Source: Candidatus Villigracilis affinis
Lineage (GTDB): Bacteria; Chloroflexota; Anaerolineae; Anaerolineales; Villigracilaceae
Length of the DNA: 64,000 nucleotides
Assembly: GCA_016718275.1 (NCBI GenBank)
Contig: JADKEA010000011.1
Location: 94,236-158,235, forward strand
Direction: 5' to 3'
The notes beneath the pieces are model-generated. The model saw nothing but the letters and a program-made list of their open reading frames with translations, was not told where the DNA came from and searched no databases. Positions 34,594 through 44,145 of this stretch are shown in pieces. A program made the position numbers and the translations under genes. How positions within the stretch are numbered: position 1 is the first letter of the stretch; the number at the start of each line of letters is the position of its first letter.

Positions 34594-36894
34594 CTATTTT
34601 TCTTCGTCTGTCTGATTGGCTCTCGCCTCACCAGCAAGGATCTTAAGGCGTTCCTGACGCCTCTTTGCAAGCGCTGAAACCGCAACATAGCCCAGAACGC
34701 CGACAACGATCAATGAGGAAATGATGATTGCTGGCAGCAACCAAACGGGACGCTCCACCACCGGAGCACCGCCATTCAGGATTTCGGGGATCGGAGTGGT
34801 ATTAACCGCGACAGCGCCCGGAACAACATTATCCACAATTGAAAATGGCGAAGAAGCATTCCCAGTAGCAACCTGCTTTCCGTTCGTTATTGCGAACACA
34901 CCCGCCAACTGGGTTTCCAGTTCATTCACCAACAGGCCATCTCCTGCAAGGAGAACTCCGGCGCGATCATTGCCCGAGACCACCAGGATCGATTTTTCCG
35001 AATTGAACGGGGACAGCATCAATTCAAGATAGCCAACGCTTACCCCATCCGGAATTCGATATACAACCTGCATTTGACGTTCGCTGGCCAAATTATTTGC
35101 CATGTCGAAGGGTGCAGGCAGCATATCATTAAACTCGGTAAGGAATGGGGTTTCGCTGGCAAGACCGAGAATGATCATCGAATTGTCATCGTGAATACCC
35201 TGCGGCACTTCGTCGGAATATGCCGCTTCCAGATTTGCGATCAAAGGATTGAACTGTTGGCCCAGGCTAAACGCAAGTTTGCCCGCGATCACCCAACTGG
35301 CAACATCTGACTTGGGGAAAATAAAGGCAATGTCGCCAAGGTCACTGTGGGTGACAAAAAGTTCGGGGAAGAATTTCAAGTCTTTCAACAGGGGCTCGGC
35401 ATTAAGTCCAGCTGTCGCGACAGGAAGATGGATACTCGACTGACTGGAAACAGTAAACCACGGGTCGGAAAAACCTGAAGTATCACAGGATGGTAAAACG
35501 ATCATGCTGGCACGTATGTCAAGACGGTTTTCGCCAAATCGAAGTGTGCCAGGCGGGAACTTGATGCGCAAGGTTGTGACCTGCTCCGACTCCTTATTAA
35601 AGGGAGTGCTGGAAATCACCTGTCCATTCAAGTCAACTGAGAAAGATGAGACTCCATAATCCAACAGGCCGGAGTGATAATAAATCAGGTCAACATAAGC
35701 ATCTTTGGTCAAGACCTGTTCTTTGCTTACGTAAAAGATATATTCCTGGGATTTCACCCCGATACCGGACAATGTCTCTGTGACATAACCCAGGCTTTCA
35801 AAGGTGAAATCTTCAACAATTGGCAGAGTATCGGAAAGCACCTGCACATTGGAAACAAAGGCAAGTGTAGGGCTGCTATAGACAAAAACACGGCCAGAAC
35901 TAACCGCCTGTCCCGCCTTCATTACTGCTTCACCTGAATTTCCACTTACGGCCATGATCACCTTGCTGGGATTCCAAGGTGAAATTGCCAACTCAACCAC
36001 ACCATCTCCTTCGGAGGCAGGGGGGAGATTCACGAACTTGCCATCTGCAATGGGGATCTGAAAATTAACTTCGGTCAGGATTGGGAATCGATCTGCGGTC
36101 CCCACGAATATCATGTGATACAAACTGGGGTCAAAACCTGCCAGCTGACCAATCGTGATCAACTGCATGTTATATTCCCTGCCGATCATGGAACCAAAAC
36201 CAGCCATTACATTTAATGCCGATTGCAATTCCAAAGCACCCGGCTCATCTGCAACCACAACAAGGGTACTGTCAGGAATGAACGAGTTCTCCAAATAAAA
36301 CGGGGAGGGCAAACGTGAAAGATTTAACTCCGGGCTTGATTCCTCAAATACAAGGTCAAAAAACGAAGTGGGCTTGATCACAATTCTGGCATTGATATCG
36401 TAGTCACAGCTAAAATGAGCATCCAGGGAGATCGTTAACTGATGTCTGCCATCCTGTAATATTGAAAGCAAAGCTGTATCGGGAATTTCCAGCCGAACAG
36501 TATGACTGCCAGTCCCTTCCAAAGGTGCTGTTCCTATGATCTGACCGTTAAATGTAAAAAGCAAATTCCCACCATATGGGTTTGTGCTATCAATTACCTT
36601 ATCCAAGTCTGCGCCACTGAAAAACACATCATAATGTATCTCTATTTCGCCGCCGGGGACCAGCTTCCAGCTAAGCGGAGTGTTGAAATACAAGTTTGTG
36701 ACACCATAGGGACTGACCAGGGTTCTTTCGCGGTAACCCAAATCAAGAAAAGGAACGATCGCTTTATTACCATTGATTTCGATCGCCGCATATTTCTCGG
36801 GCTGAACATCCAGCTCAGGAGCACGCGCAGCCACATGAAATGGGGTTATCAGCAAGATACTTAGAATTCCCAAGATCAGGAACATTTTTTTCAT
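34594..36894 (-). CDS. BcsB-like cellulose synthase regulatory subunit family protein
   Basis: 766 residues from the ATG at 36894 (MKKMFLIL), giving a clean signal peptide ending near HVAARA; an upstream start would add 18 unlikely residues. Two carbohydrate-binding plus ferredoxin-like units in tandem (about 50-370 and 380-690): paired GLIYYHSG/YHSGLLDYGVSSFSVDLNG and FTFNGQIIGTAPL, with VAVVAD/FIFPKSD strands. One C-terminal membrane helix (LPAIIISSLIVVGVLGYVAV) and a short basic tail. BcsB guides a nascent glucan out from BcsA. Here no BcsA with PilZ is adjacent; the membrane GT2 at 38274 could be the partner. Confidence 0.85.
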   Translation of the reverse strand: MKKMFLILGILSILLITPFHVAARAPELDVQPEKYAAIEINGNKAIVPFLDLGYRERTLVSPYGVTNLYFNTPLSWKLVPGGEIEIHYDVFFSGADLDKVIDSTNPYGGNLLFTFNGQIIGTAPLEGTGSHTVRLEIPDTALLSILQDGRHQLTISLDAHFSCDYDINARIVIKPTSFFDLVFEESSPELNLSRLPSPFYLENSFIPDSTLVVVADEPGALELQSALNVMAGFGSMIGREYNMQLITIGQLAGFDPSLYHMIFVGTADRFPILTEVNFQIPIADGKFVNLPPASEGDGVVELAISPWNPSKVIMAVSGNSGEAVMKAGQAVSSGRVFVYSSPTLAFVSNVQVLSDTLPIVEDFTFESLGYVTETLSGIGVKSQEYIFYVSKEQVLTKDAYVDLIYYHSGLLDYGVSSFSVDLNGQVISSTPFNKESEQVTTLRIKFPPGTLRFGENRLDIRASMIVLPSCDTSGFSDPWFTVSSQSSIHLPVATAGLNAEPLLKDLKFFPELFVTHSDLGDIAFIFPKSDVASWVIAGKLAFSLGQQFNPLIANLEAAYSDEVPQGIHDDNSMIILGLASETPFLTEFNDMLPAPFDMANNLASERQMQVVYRIPDGVSVGYLELMLSPFNSEKSILVVSGNDRAGVLLAGDGLLVNELETQLAGVFAITNGKQVATGNASSPFSIVDNVVPGAVAVNTTPIPEILNGGAPVVERPVWLLPAIIISSLIVVGVLGYVAVSALAKRRQERLKILAGEARANQTDEEK

Positions 36895-37005
36895 AAAATA
36901 AACTCCATTTACCAAAGCATTAACCAGCATTACCAAATTCAACCACACACCTGTGGCAAATCATAAACTTCACAACAGCTTGAAGCCAAATAAACGATAT
37001 CCAGC

Positions 37006-38118
37006 TTATCCGAACGGCCGCACCTTATACATGCTGACCTTTTCATCAGATTCCATGGATATTTCAAGGGCTTTTTCAACCTGCGTTACCAACACATTGA
37101 TCGATTCCCCACCCTGCCGGTCCGCAAAGCCGATTCTCGGGTCAAGGACAATATCAACTCCGCCTTCTCCTTCGAGGGAAATCGGCTGATTTAATAGTTC
37201 GCGAATACGCTCCAAACGACTAGCTGCAGAAAGCCCGTCAGTGGAAGGCAGAAGAATACTGAATTGCAGCTGAGACCATCTGCCAACAATATCATTGCCG
37301 CGCAATTGATACTTCAGCGTTTCCGTAACTTTGCGTAATATTTGATTAATATAAGCCTGTGGCAGGGAATCGTAGATTTCCTGAATGCCTAAAAGGTGGA
37401 TCACACCAAAGGTTAAGACACTGCCTGGCTGGTTAATGATTTCCTGCCGCATACGGCGTTCAAAATACACACGCGTATAAGCCATGGATTCAAGATCAAA
37501 CATATTGCGCTGGCCCAGCTTGTCAAGTGTGCCTGTGATCTGATCCTTGAAGATCGCCAAACCAACACCCAGTACCAATCCCACCATGAGCGCCAGACCC
37601 GCATCCTGGGCAGGTTGGGGCTGGTAGGGGTCGCTCGGAACCAATGCTTTATCGAGAAAGTCGATGTTGTAAATCACGTAAAGATTCTTCACGTAATCAA
37701 TTGCGTGCTGACCAACACTATTAGCCAGCAAAGCCGCCACATCGGGGTCAGGGCCCTTTACACTAAAACGGATGATATTCGCATCAGGCACTACAGTAAC
37801 AGACGTCGAGTATCCGCGAAAGTCATTTGGATTCTCGCGCAATAATTCCATCGTGCTTTCGATGATCTGGTGGCTGTTGAGGACTTCCGCATAGGTGGAG
37901 ATAATCGAGCGTTTATCCAGCGCCTCAAGGCTGTTCACCAGATCCCTGCTCTCGGTGTTCTGCATATTCGGGCTTACGATGAAGCGCGCGACAGCCTCGT
38001 ACATGGGTGTAGTAAAATAATATGAATACACCAAGGAGACATTGAGCGCCACCAGGGTTGTAACCAATATTATCCACCATCCACGCTGGATAATTTTAAA
38101 ATAAAACCGAATTTCCAT
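37006..38118 (-). CDS. Wzz-like chain-length regulator fused to a degenerate GGDEF domain
   Basis: 370 residues from the ATG at 38118 (GGGAG 8 nt upstream). Residues 1-30 hold the first membrane helix (RGWWIILVTTLVALNVSLV), about 40-165 the extracytoplasmic Wzz domain, and LALMVGLVLGVGLAIFKDQI (about 185-205) the second helix. From about 215 to the end a GGDEF fold is recognisable: YTRVYFERRMRQEI (for the LTGLPNRR start), RKVTETLKYQLRGNDIVGRW, FSILLPSTDGLSAASRLERI. The GGDEF signature itself is replaced by WSQLQF and the metal-binding Asp pair is lost, so it should not make c-di-GMP. In Gram-positive-type Wzz the cytoplasmic slot often holds or contacts a tyrosine kinase; here a GGDEF relic takes that place. 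Confidence 0.88.
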   Translation of the reverse strand: MEIRFYFKIIQRGWWIILVTTLVALNVSLVYSYYFTTPMYEAVARFIVSPNMQNTESRDLVNSLEALDKRSIISTYAEVLNSHQIIESTMELLRENPNDFRGYSTSVTVVPDANIIRFSVKGPDPDVAALLANSVGQHAIDYVKNLYVIYNIDFLDKALVPSDPYQPQPAQDAGLALMVGLVLGVGLAIFKDQITGTLDKLGQRNMFDLESMAYTRVYFERRMRQEIINQPGSVLTFGVIHLLGIQEIYDSLPQAYINQILRKVTETLKYQLRGNDIVGRWSQLQFSILLPSTDGLSAASRLERIRELLNQPISLEGEGGVDIVLDPRIGFADRQGGESINVLVTQVEKALEISMESDEKVSMYKVRPFG

Positions 38119-38273
38119 AACAAATACTCCCAATAAGCTGATTGTTTAGTGTTACAATTTAATAATCCATTATAACATAGCATAATTGTCAGGTTTATTG
38201 ACCCTGTAGCGTTTGCAACGCATACGCAAGCAAGTAAATTTACCCAAATATCCTAAATAATCTGCGGAGCAAC

Positions 38274-39473
38274 ATGGCTTTTCTTGCTGTCATTCTCTTT
38301 ATTCTATTCGTAATCAGCCTTGGACTATTAATATATATCTATGTTGGCTATCCGCTAATCATCGTTGGGTTGGCAAAGTTTTTTCGTCGCCCTATAAAAA
38401 AGACCGACTTCCTCCCCACAGCCACGATCGTCATTCCCGCGCACAACGAGGAAGCCGTAATCAACGAGAAGCTGGATAACATTCTCAGCCTCGACTATCC
38501 GCGAGATCGACTTCAAATCATCGTATGCGATGATGCGTCTGATGACCGTACCGTGGAAATTATTCGAACTTATATTCCTAAGGGCGTTGAGCTAAGCGAG
38601 GGCGCCAGAGCAGGAAAAGTTGGGGCACTCAATCGGGCACTCACCCTGGCTACTGGTCAAATTTACGTTATCACCGATGCCGATACGATCCTGAATCCAA
38701 ATTCCCTGCGCGAACTTCTTGTCAATTTTGCAGATGAAAAAGTTGGTTGTGTCGTCGCACAAACTCGGATGATGACCTCAGAATTGGAGACCAGTGAATC
38801 AGGCGGATTGTACTGGCGCTACGAAGCATTGATTCGTCAAAGAGAAAGCGATCTTCACTCAACCGTGGCTGCTACAGGCCATTTGATGGCTCTGCGCCGT
38901 GACATTATGCAGCCCATTCCAACCAACGTGATTTTGGACGATTTCTATCTGGCCATGATGACGATCAGCCAGGGTTATCGCGTTATTTCAGAGCCAAAAT
39001 CCGTTGTCTGGGAACGTCCTACCAATACCATGGGCGATGACGTGAGCCGCAGACGACGATTGACTGCCGGGCGCTATCAAATGCTATGGATGAGCAAGGA
39101 ATATCTCCCCAAGCTATCAAGCCTGCTCCGTTTTCAAGTGATATCCCATAAATTCTTGAGACTGGCCATTCCACACTTGATGATCCTCGCCCTGGTCACC
39201 AACATTATCCTTGCCGCCATTCTCCCTGCGCTGTCACTGTCATCAATCGTAAACATGACCGTCGTCGTCCTGATGATCCTTCAGGGGATATTCTATTTTA
39301 TGGCTCTCGTTGGCGGTATTCTTTCAAATACTTCCTTAAAAAAGTCAAAGCTTGCCAAACTATTTATGCTCCCTTATTTCTTATGCGCCACGAACTTCGC
39401 CAGTATCGCGGGGTTATTGTGGTACTTCTCGGGACAACACACTGTTCTCTGGCAGCAAGCAAAGAGATCGTAA
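38274..39473 (+). CDS. membrane glycosyltransferase, GT2 family
   Basis: 399 residues. One N-terminal membrane helix (AVILFILFVISLGLLIYIYV) and three or four at the C-terminus, with a cytoplasmic GT2 domain between. Motifs: IPAHNEE, CDDASDD, VITDADTILN (D-x-D), an acidic ILDDFYLA and RRRRLTAGRYQML, the basic-aromatic motif close to Q-x-x-R-W of processive enzymes. The layout matches poly-GlcNAc or cellulose synthase catalytic subunits without a PilZ domain. It leads a + strand trio with a GT4 and a deacetylase, and may pair with the BcsB-like protein. Confidence 0.9.
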   Translation: MAFLAVILFILFVISLGLLIYIYVGYPLIIVGLAKFFRRPIKKTDFLPTATIVIPAHNEEAVINEKLDNILSLDYPRDRLQIIVCDDASDDRTVEIIRTYIPKGVELSEGARAGKVGALNRALTLATGQIYVITDADTILNPNSLRELLVNFADEKVGCVVAQTRMMTSELETSESGGLYWRYEALIRQRESDLHSTVAATGHLMALRRDIMQPIPTNVILDDFYLAMMTISQGYRVISEPKSVVWERPTNTMGDDVSRRRRLTAGRYQMLWMSKEYLPKLSSLLRFQVISHKFLRLAIPHLMILALVTNIILAAILPALSLSSIVNMTVVVLMILQGIFYFMALVGGILSNTSLKKSKLAKLFMLPYFLCATNFASIAGLLWYFSGQHTVLWQQAKRS

Positions 39474-39476
39474 TCC

Positions 39477-40631
39477 ATGGAAAATCCACGCACTTTAATC
39501 ATTGACATGGCTGTGGGCTATGGTGGAAGTAGTTCACGTGTGTTGGGTCTCTTGCGAGGTTTGGCTGACAAGGGCGTGGCACTCGCAGGTCTCGACCACG
39601 GCGCAGTTGTTCTGGCCGCGCAAAAAGAAGGTCTGCCAGTTTACACACTAGGGTCAAAAAAAACGGACCCACGCATTTTATCCCGCCTTGTACGCATCAT
39701 CCGTGCTAATAATTTTCAGGTACTCGATACTCAAAACATTCAGTCCAAGTTTTGGGGCAGTCTCGCAGCGGGGTCAACGAACGTCTCCCTGATCTCCACC
39801 ATCAACAGTTGGTATGCCAGCGAGCATGGACAAAGTTCATCGAAAGCGCAGATCAAAGGCCGAATCTACACCGCACTGGAGCTATTCACAAATCGAAATC
39901 TTGATCTTTATATAACAGTCTCTGAAAAAGACCGCCAGGCTCTTCTACGCTCAAACATCCCAAGCGACTCGATCGAACTCATTTACAACGCAGTCAATTT
40001 CGATGCAGACAGCATCCCAAGTGACCCCGACGGTTTGCGGAAAAAATTCAATCTGCCATCCAATTCACTGATATGTACGGCAGTTGGCCGTCTAGTGCCT
40101 GTCAAAGGATATGACCTCTTGATCGATGCGATCAAGCAGATTGCCGCACAGGTTCCGCAGTTGGTCTGTCTTATCGTTGGTGAAGGAGAATGTATGAATG
40201 ACCTCTCCACCCAAATCGAAGCAGCAGGTCTAAAAGACCGAGTCATCCTAACTGGCTACCAGGACCGCAATAATGTCATGACGATCTTGAAATCCAGCGA
40301 CATATTTGCCATGCCCTCACGCTATGAGGGCACCCCTATCGCTTTATTGGAAGCCGCTGCACTCGGTCTCCCTATTCTCGCTGCTGCCAGCGGCGGGATT
40401 CCCGAGCTGGTGACCGATCAGGAACACGCCCTGCTGGTTCAGCCAAACGACCCAACGGCATTAGCAACTGGCCTCCTCAGACTTTGCTCTGAGCACGAAT
40501 ATGCCCGTAAGCTTGGAAACAACGCTCAACAAAGAATTCGCACAACATTCGATTTGAATACTCAGATCCAAAACACTTTTCTCGCATACCAAAAAGCTTT
40601 GGACAGGCACAATAAGAAAAAGCAAAAATAG
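39477..40631 (+). CDS. glycosyltransferase, GT4 family
   Basis: 384 residues, 3 nt after the GT2 gene. GT-B fold: a loose N-terminal domain with GYGGSSSRVLGLLRGLADKG, and a C-terminal donor domain with AVGRLVPVKGYDLLIDAI, PSRYEGTPIALLEAAALGLP (E-x7-E motif) and ASGGIPELV. Transfers a sugar from a nucleotide sugar to a lipid-linked intermediate. The sugar is not predictable. No membrane segment. Confidence 0.92.
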   Translation: MENPRTLIIDMAVGYGGSSSRVLGLLRGLADKGVALAGLDHGAVVLAAQKEGLPVYTLGSKKTDPRILSRLVRIIRANNFQVLDTQNIQSKFWGSLAAGSTNVSLISTINSWYASEHGQSSSKAQIKGRIYTALELFTNRNLDLYITVSEKDRQALLRSNIPSDSIELIYNAVNFDADSIPSDPDGLRKKFNLPSNSLICTAVGRLVPVKGYDLLIDAIKQIAAQVPQLVCLIVGEGECMNDLSTQIEAAGLKDRVILTGYQDRNNVMTILKSSDIFAMPSRYEGTPIALLEAAALGLPILAAASGGIPELVTDQEHALLVQPNDPTALATGLLRLCSEHEYARKLGNNAQQRIRTTFDLNTQIQNTFLAYQKALDRHNKKKQK

Positions 40632-40675
40632 AACTTTCACTTATATCAACAAGTCATTCAGGCAGGAAGAAATTA

Positions 40676-41728
40676 ATGTATTTAGATAAAGCCAACCCTA
40701 AAAAATTCTCACGCTCTAATGTGATCAAGAAATTAACCGACTTCGCCGCTTCAACAGGAATCGTCAGAATAGGACGGCGGCTTTGGTCCGAGTCTTTAAC
40801 TGTTCTCAATTACCATCGCATTGATGATCCACACAGAAAAGACTTCGATTCATTTCAGCCCAATGTCAGTGCCCATCCAGTGGAATTTGACCGCCAGATG
40901 GAGTATCTCTCCCGCTGGTTCAATGTGGTTTCCCTGCGGGATGTGGTGGACTGGCTCAACAGTGGAAAAACCTTGCCCCCGTATGCAGCATTGATCACAT
41001 TCGATGATGGATATCTCGATAATTATAAAAACGCGTATCCGATCTTGAAAAAATACAAATTTCCAGCAGTCATTTATTTGACCACCGGTCATATCGACAC
41101 AAATGCTGCTTTTTACTGGGATCTTGCCGCCTATTGTTTTCTAAATACAAAAGCCGACCATGTTTCATTCCCTGATGGCAGGGAGCTTTCTTGGAAGAAT
41201 CCTGCTGAACGCAGTCAGATAGCAAAGAATTGGATCTACGCCATGAAGGTATTGCCTGAATCAGAAAAACGGGAATGGGTTTCTCGTCTACCTGAGCAGC
41301 TTAAGGTTTCAATCCCCCATGATTTTTTCCGCAATTTAATGGTGAATTGGGATCAGGTTCGGGAAATGTATAACAATGGCATAGAGTTTGGCGGACATAC
41401 CGTAAATCACCCCATTCTGACGCGCGTTCCGCTCGAACAGGCGCGTACCGAAATCAAAGAGTCAAAAGCAAAGATCGAGAAGGAATTGGGGCAGCCCATC
41501 TTCAGTTTTGCCTATCCAAATGGAATGCAAGCCGACTTGAATGCCGATATTCAGAATATCGTGGCTGGAGTTGGGTATAAAGCAGCATTCACTCTACAGA
41601 ACGGACCAACCACCCTGAAGGAAGTCAAACTTAATCCCTACACAATTCGGCGTGTCTTTATCTCTCATGCGCACACGCTGTCACAGTATGCCACGATTAC
41701 CAGTATGGTCAATCGCCTTCGCCCCTAA
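40676..41728 (+). CDS. polysaccharide deacetylase (NodB/CE4)
   Basis: 350 residues. CE4 motif 1 is ALITFDDGYLDNYKNAYPIL (the D-D of T-F-D-D), motif 2 GGHTVNHPILTRV (H-x3-H metal ligands), and FAYPNG for motif 3. Removes N-acetyl groups from a GlcNAc-type polymer or an intermediate. No signal peptide is clear; the N-terminal 40 residues are basic. Last gene of the + strand trio, and convergent with the following GT4 with only 10 nt between and no hairpin. Confidence 0.92.
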   Translation: MYLDKANPKKFSRSNVIKKLTDFAASTGIVRIGRRLWSESLTVLNYHRIDDPHRKDFDSFQPNVSAHPVEFDRQMEYLSRWFNVVSLRDVVDWLNSGKTLPPYAALITFDDGYLDNYKNAYPILKKYKFPAVIYLTTGHIDTNAAFYWDLAAYCFLNTKADHVSFPDGRELSWKNPAERSQIAKNWIYAMKVLPESEKREWVSRLPEQLKVSIPHDFFRNLMVNWDQVREMYNNGIEFGGHTVNHPILTRVPLEQARTEIKESKAKIEKELGQPIFSFAYPNGMQADLNADIQNIVAGVGYKAAFTLQNGPTTLKEVKLNPYTIRRVFISHAHTLSQYATITSMVNRLRP

Positions 41729-41738
41729 ACAAAACTCC

Positions 41739-42986
41739 TTACTTCCTAAGTTCGACCAGGCGACGGTATTCACGGGCGATTTGGGCAGCGACAGTACTCC
41801 AACTAAAGCGGGTCTCCGAAAGATGACGGGCATACTGCCCCATTTCATCCGCCATCTTGGGGTTATTGACCAGAGCAACGATCTTCTCGGCTATTTCAGA
41901 TGGGGAATTCGGAGAGACGATGTATCCACTTTTCCCGTCCTCCACCACTTCGGGCAGTCCACCAACAGCGGTAGCAATGACTGGCTTTCCAAAGGTGTAC
42001 GCGGTTTGCAACGCCCCACTTTGTGTACCACTTCGATACGGATAAACCACCACCGAGGCGAGCCCCATCAATGGGCGGATCTCGTTAAGGGGAATATAAC
42101 GTGCGTCGAAGATCACTTGATCAGCGGTGCCAAGTTCACGGTTTTTTTCCAGCATCTCATTCATGCTAATGTGTTTCGTCGGATAACCTGCAATGACCAA
42201 TTTGGCATTACAGGATTTTCGAGCGATCGCAAAAGCATCCAGAAGGTCATCCAATCCCTTGCTCGGGGCAAGCAAGCCAAAGAACAGTACGACTCGTTCA
42301 TCTTTTTGCAAGCCATATCGTTGACGAAGAACATCCTCAGAAATCGAGGGGATATTTAATAGCCAACCTGAATTCCCATGGGGAATGGACAGGGTTCTAT
42401 CCTCAGGGATAGAGGAATGAAGGGAAAGGAATCTTTTGCGGATCTCTTCCGAAAGAAAGTAGATGATCGAAAAATAGCGATACACTTCGCCGCTCAATCG
42501 GTCAAGAACCGCCCAGATCATATCCTGGCTCTCGCGCAATTCGAATTCGTGGCAAAGCTGGCTTACGATCAAACCGCGGCGGCGCAAATAACCGACAAAG
42601 AACGACTCAAAGGAGTACTCATACTTCGAGAACTGCACGATATCGGGTCTGACGCGCAACAGATGCTGGGTCAAACGGACCCAGGCATAGATCAAGCGTA
42701 CGCCGCGCGCACCCCGTCGCAAGGTCCAATAAATCTTTCTCCAGAGGCGCTTTATCGGATTCTGAATCTCAGCCTTCATCGATTCTGGATCGAAGTGCTC
42801 CCAAAGATTGAGCAGTTTCTCCACATGGAACTTGTGAGGCTGATCTGCCATCTCATAATTTGCGCCTGCGATCAGGGTAACATCCACCCCTTCCTCGGCC
42901 ATGGCATTACACAGTTGATATGCAAAATGGACAAGCCCGCCACCATTATTCGGTTCCACAACATAAAGACGCAGTTTATTTTCCAT
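41739..42986 (-). CDS. glycosyltransferase, GT4 family
   Basis: 415 residues. GT-B fold: N-terminal EPNNGGGLVHFAYQLCNAMAE (the G-G-G loop) and C-terminal VVLFFGLLAPSKGLDDLLDAF, YPYRSGTQSGALQTAYTFGKP (acidic position replaced by Q/S, so donor contacts differ from the usual E-x7-E) and TAVGGLPEVVEDGKSGYIV, in two runs. Part of the - strand exopolysaccharide operon. Its ATG overlaps the preceding GT4 stop by 11 nt. Confidence 0.9.
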   Translation of the reverse strand: MENKLRLYVVEPNNGGGLVHFAYQLCNAMAEEGVDVTLIAGANYEMADQPHKFHVEKLLNLWEHFDPESMKAEIQNPIKRLWRKIYWTLRRGARGVRLIYAWVRLTQHLLRVRPDIVQFSKYEYSFESFFVGYLRRRGLIVSQLCHEFELRESQDMIWAVLDRLSGEVYRYFSIIYFLSEEIRKRFLSLHSSIPEDRTLSIPHGNSGWLLNIPSISEDVLRQRYGLQKDERVVLFFGLLAPSKGLDDLLDAFAIARKSCNAKLVIAGYPTKHISMNEMLEKNRELGTADQVIFDARYIPLNEIRPLMGLASVVVYPYRSGTQSGALQTAYTFGKPVIATAVGGLPEVVEDGKSGYIVSPNSPSEIAEKIVALVNNPKMADEMGQYARHLSETRFSWSTVAAQIAREYRRLVELRK

Positions 42987-44145
42987 AGTTTTTTATCAGG
43001 CCCATATAAAGGTCTTTCAGTTTATCGACTTGAACGTGAATATTGAATTTTTCATTAACGATCTTTTCGCCGCGCCCGCCCATCGCCCTGCGCAATCCCT
43101 CATCAGCCATCAATGAAATGCTCGCGGAAGCAAGCCCATCCACGTCTCCAGCCGTCAGAAGCAAACCGTTCTCTTTTTCAGCGATCATCTCAGGCACGCC
43201 ACCCACGCTGCTAGCAATGATGGGCAGCCGCGCCGCCATAGCCTCTGCTAATACCGTAGGGAGGGCTTCGGTCAGCGTTGGGAGAACAAATACATCACTT
43301 GCAGCCAAAAGCTGGGGAATATCGCTTCGTTGACCCGCAAAAATCACACGATCCCTCATCTTCGCAAGCTCAACCTCCCCTTCCAAAGAACTGCGGTAGG
43401 CTCCATCGCCAACCACCAAATAATATACATCGGGATCTTTGGAAACAACGGAAGGCAGTGCACGGATCATGAATTGTATCCCCTTGAATTCACGCAAAAC
43501 AGCGACCGTAACCAGTATTTTTGCATTTTCAGGAAGGCCAAATTCCCGCCGAACATCTGCACGAGCTTTTTGATGATCGAGATTATCAAAATGGCTTAGG
43601 TCAATTCCATTGTAGATGGTCAACAAATTCTCGGGAAGCAGATTGCTGATCTCCAAATAGAATTTTCTAGCCTCTTCCGAAACCGAAATGACCTTATTAC
43701 AAAAATGACGGAGCGCAAACAACTCCACGCTTTGATGAAGTTTCGATTTAAGCTTCATATCCTGTGAGGGCATGGTGTGCATGGTGGATACGCTCGGCAG
43801 GCGCATGAACTTTGCAGCGATGTTTCCCATAATATCTGAAAGTTCAAGCTGGGTATGCACCAGATCGGCTTTTACATCCTTCAAATATCGGTATAAACGG
43901 GGCAAAGCAGTGACATCACGCAAGTACGGAATGAGCACCTCATCAACAGGTACACCCAGAGCGCGAAGGTCGTTGGCTATCGGGTTGCCATTTTTGATGT
44001 GAAGCACACACACACGCGGCTCGAAAAATTCCCTGTTCAGGTTTTTCAAGATCGGCACCATCAAACGTTCGGCGCCCCCCATGCCAAGGCCGTCGATCAC
44101 AAAAATAATATTGTATTTGCGTTTCTCGGGAGAATTAGATGCCAT
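42976..44145 (-). CDS. glycosyltransferase, GT4 family
   Basis: 389 residues from the ATG at 44145 (MASNSPEKRK), which overlaps the stop of the kinase-like gene; an ATG five codons earlier is possible. GT-B with VIDGLGMGGAERLMVPILKN, VTVAVLREFKGIQFMIRALP and LPTLTEALPTVLAEAMAARLP (E-x7-E) plus ASSVGGVPEMIAEKENG. Typical of capsule and lipopolysaccharide GT4 enzymes. Sugar unknown. Confidence 0.92.
   Translation of the reverse strand: MASNSPEKRKYNIIFVIDGLGMGGAERLMVPILKNLNREFFEPRVCVLHIKNGNPIANDLRALGVPVDEVLIPYLRDVTALPRLYRYLKDVKADLVHTQLELSDIMGNIAAKFMRLPSVSTMHTMPSQDMKLKSKLHQSVELFALRHFCNKVISVSEEARKFYLEISNLLPENLLTIYNGIDLSHFDNLDHQKARADVRREFGLPENAKILVTVAVLREFKGIQFMIRALPSVVSKDPDVYYLVVGDGAYRSSLEGEVELAKMRDRVIFAGQRSDIPQLLAASDVFVLPTLTEALPTVLAEAMAARLPIIASSVGGVPEMIAEKENGLLLTAGDVDGLASASISLMADEGLRRAMGGRGEKIVNEKFNIHVQVDKLKDLYMGLIKNYGK

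Noticed and set aside
42378..43046. 222-codon open frame opposite a glycosyltransferase
   Set aside because: Lies fully across GT4 coding sequence on the other strand; no start context.
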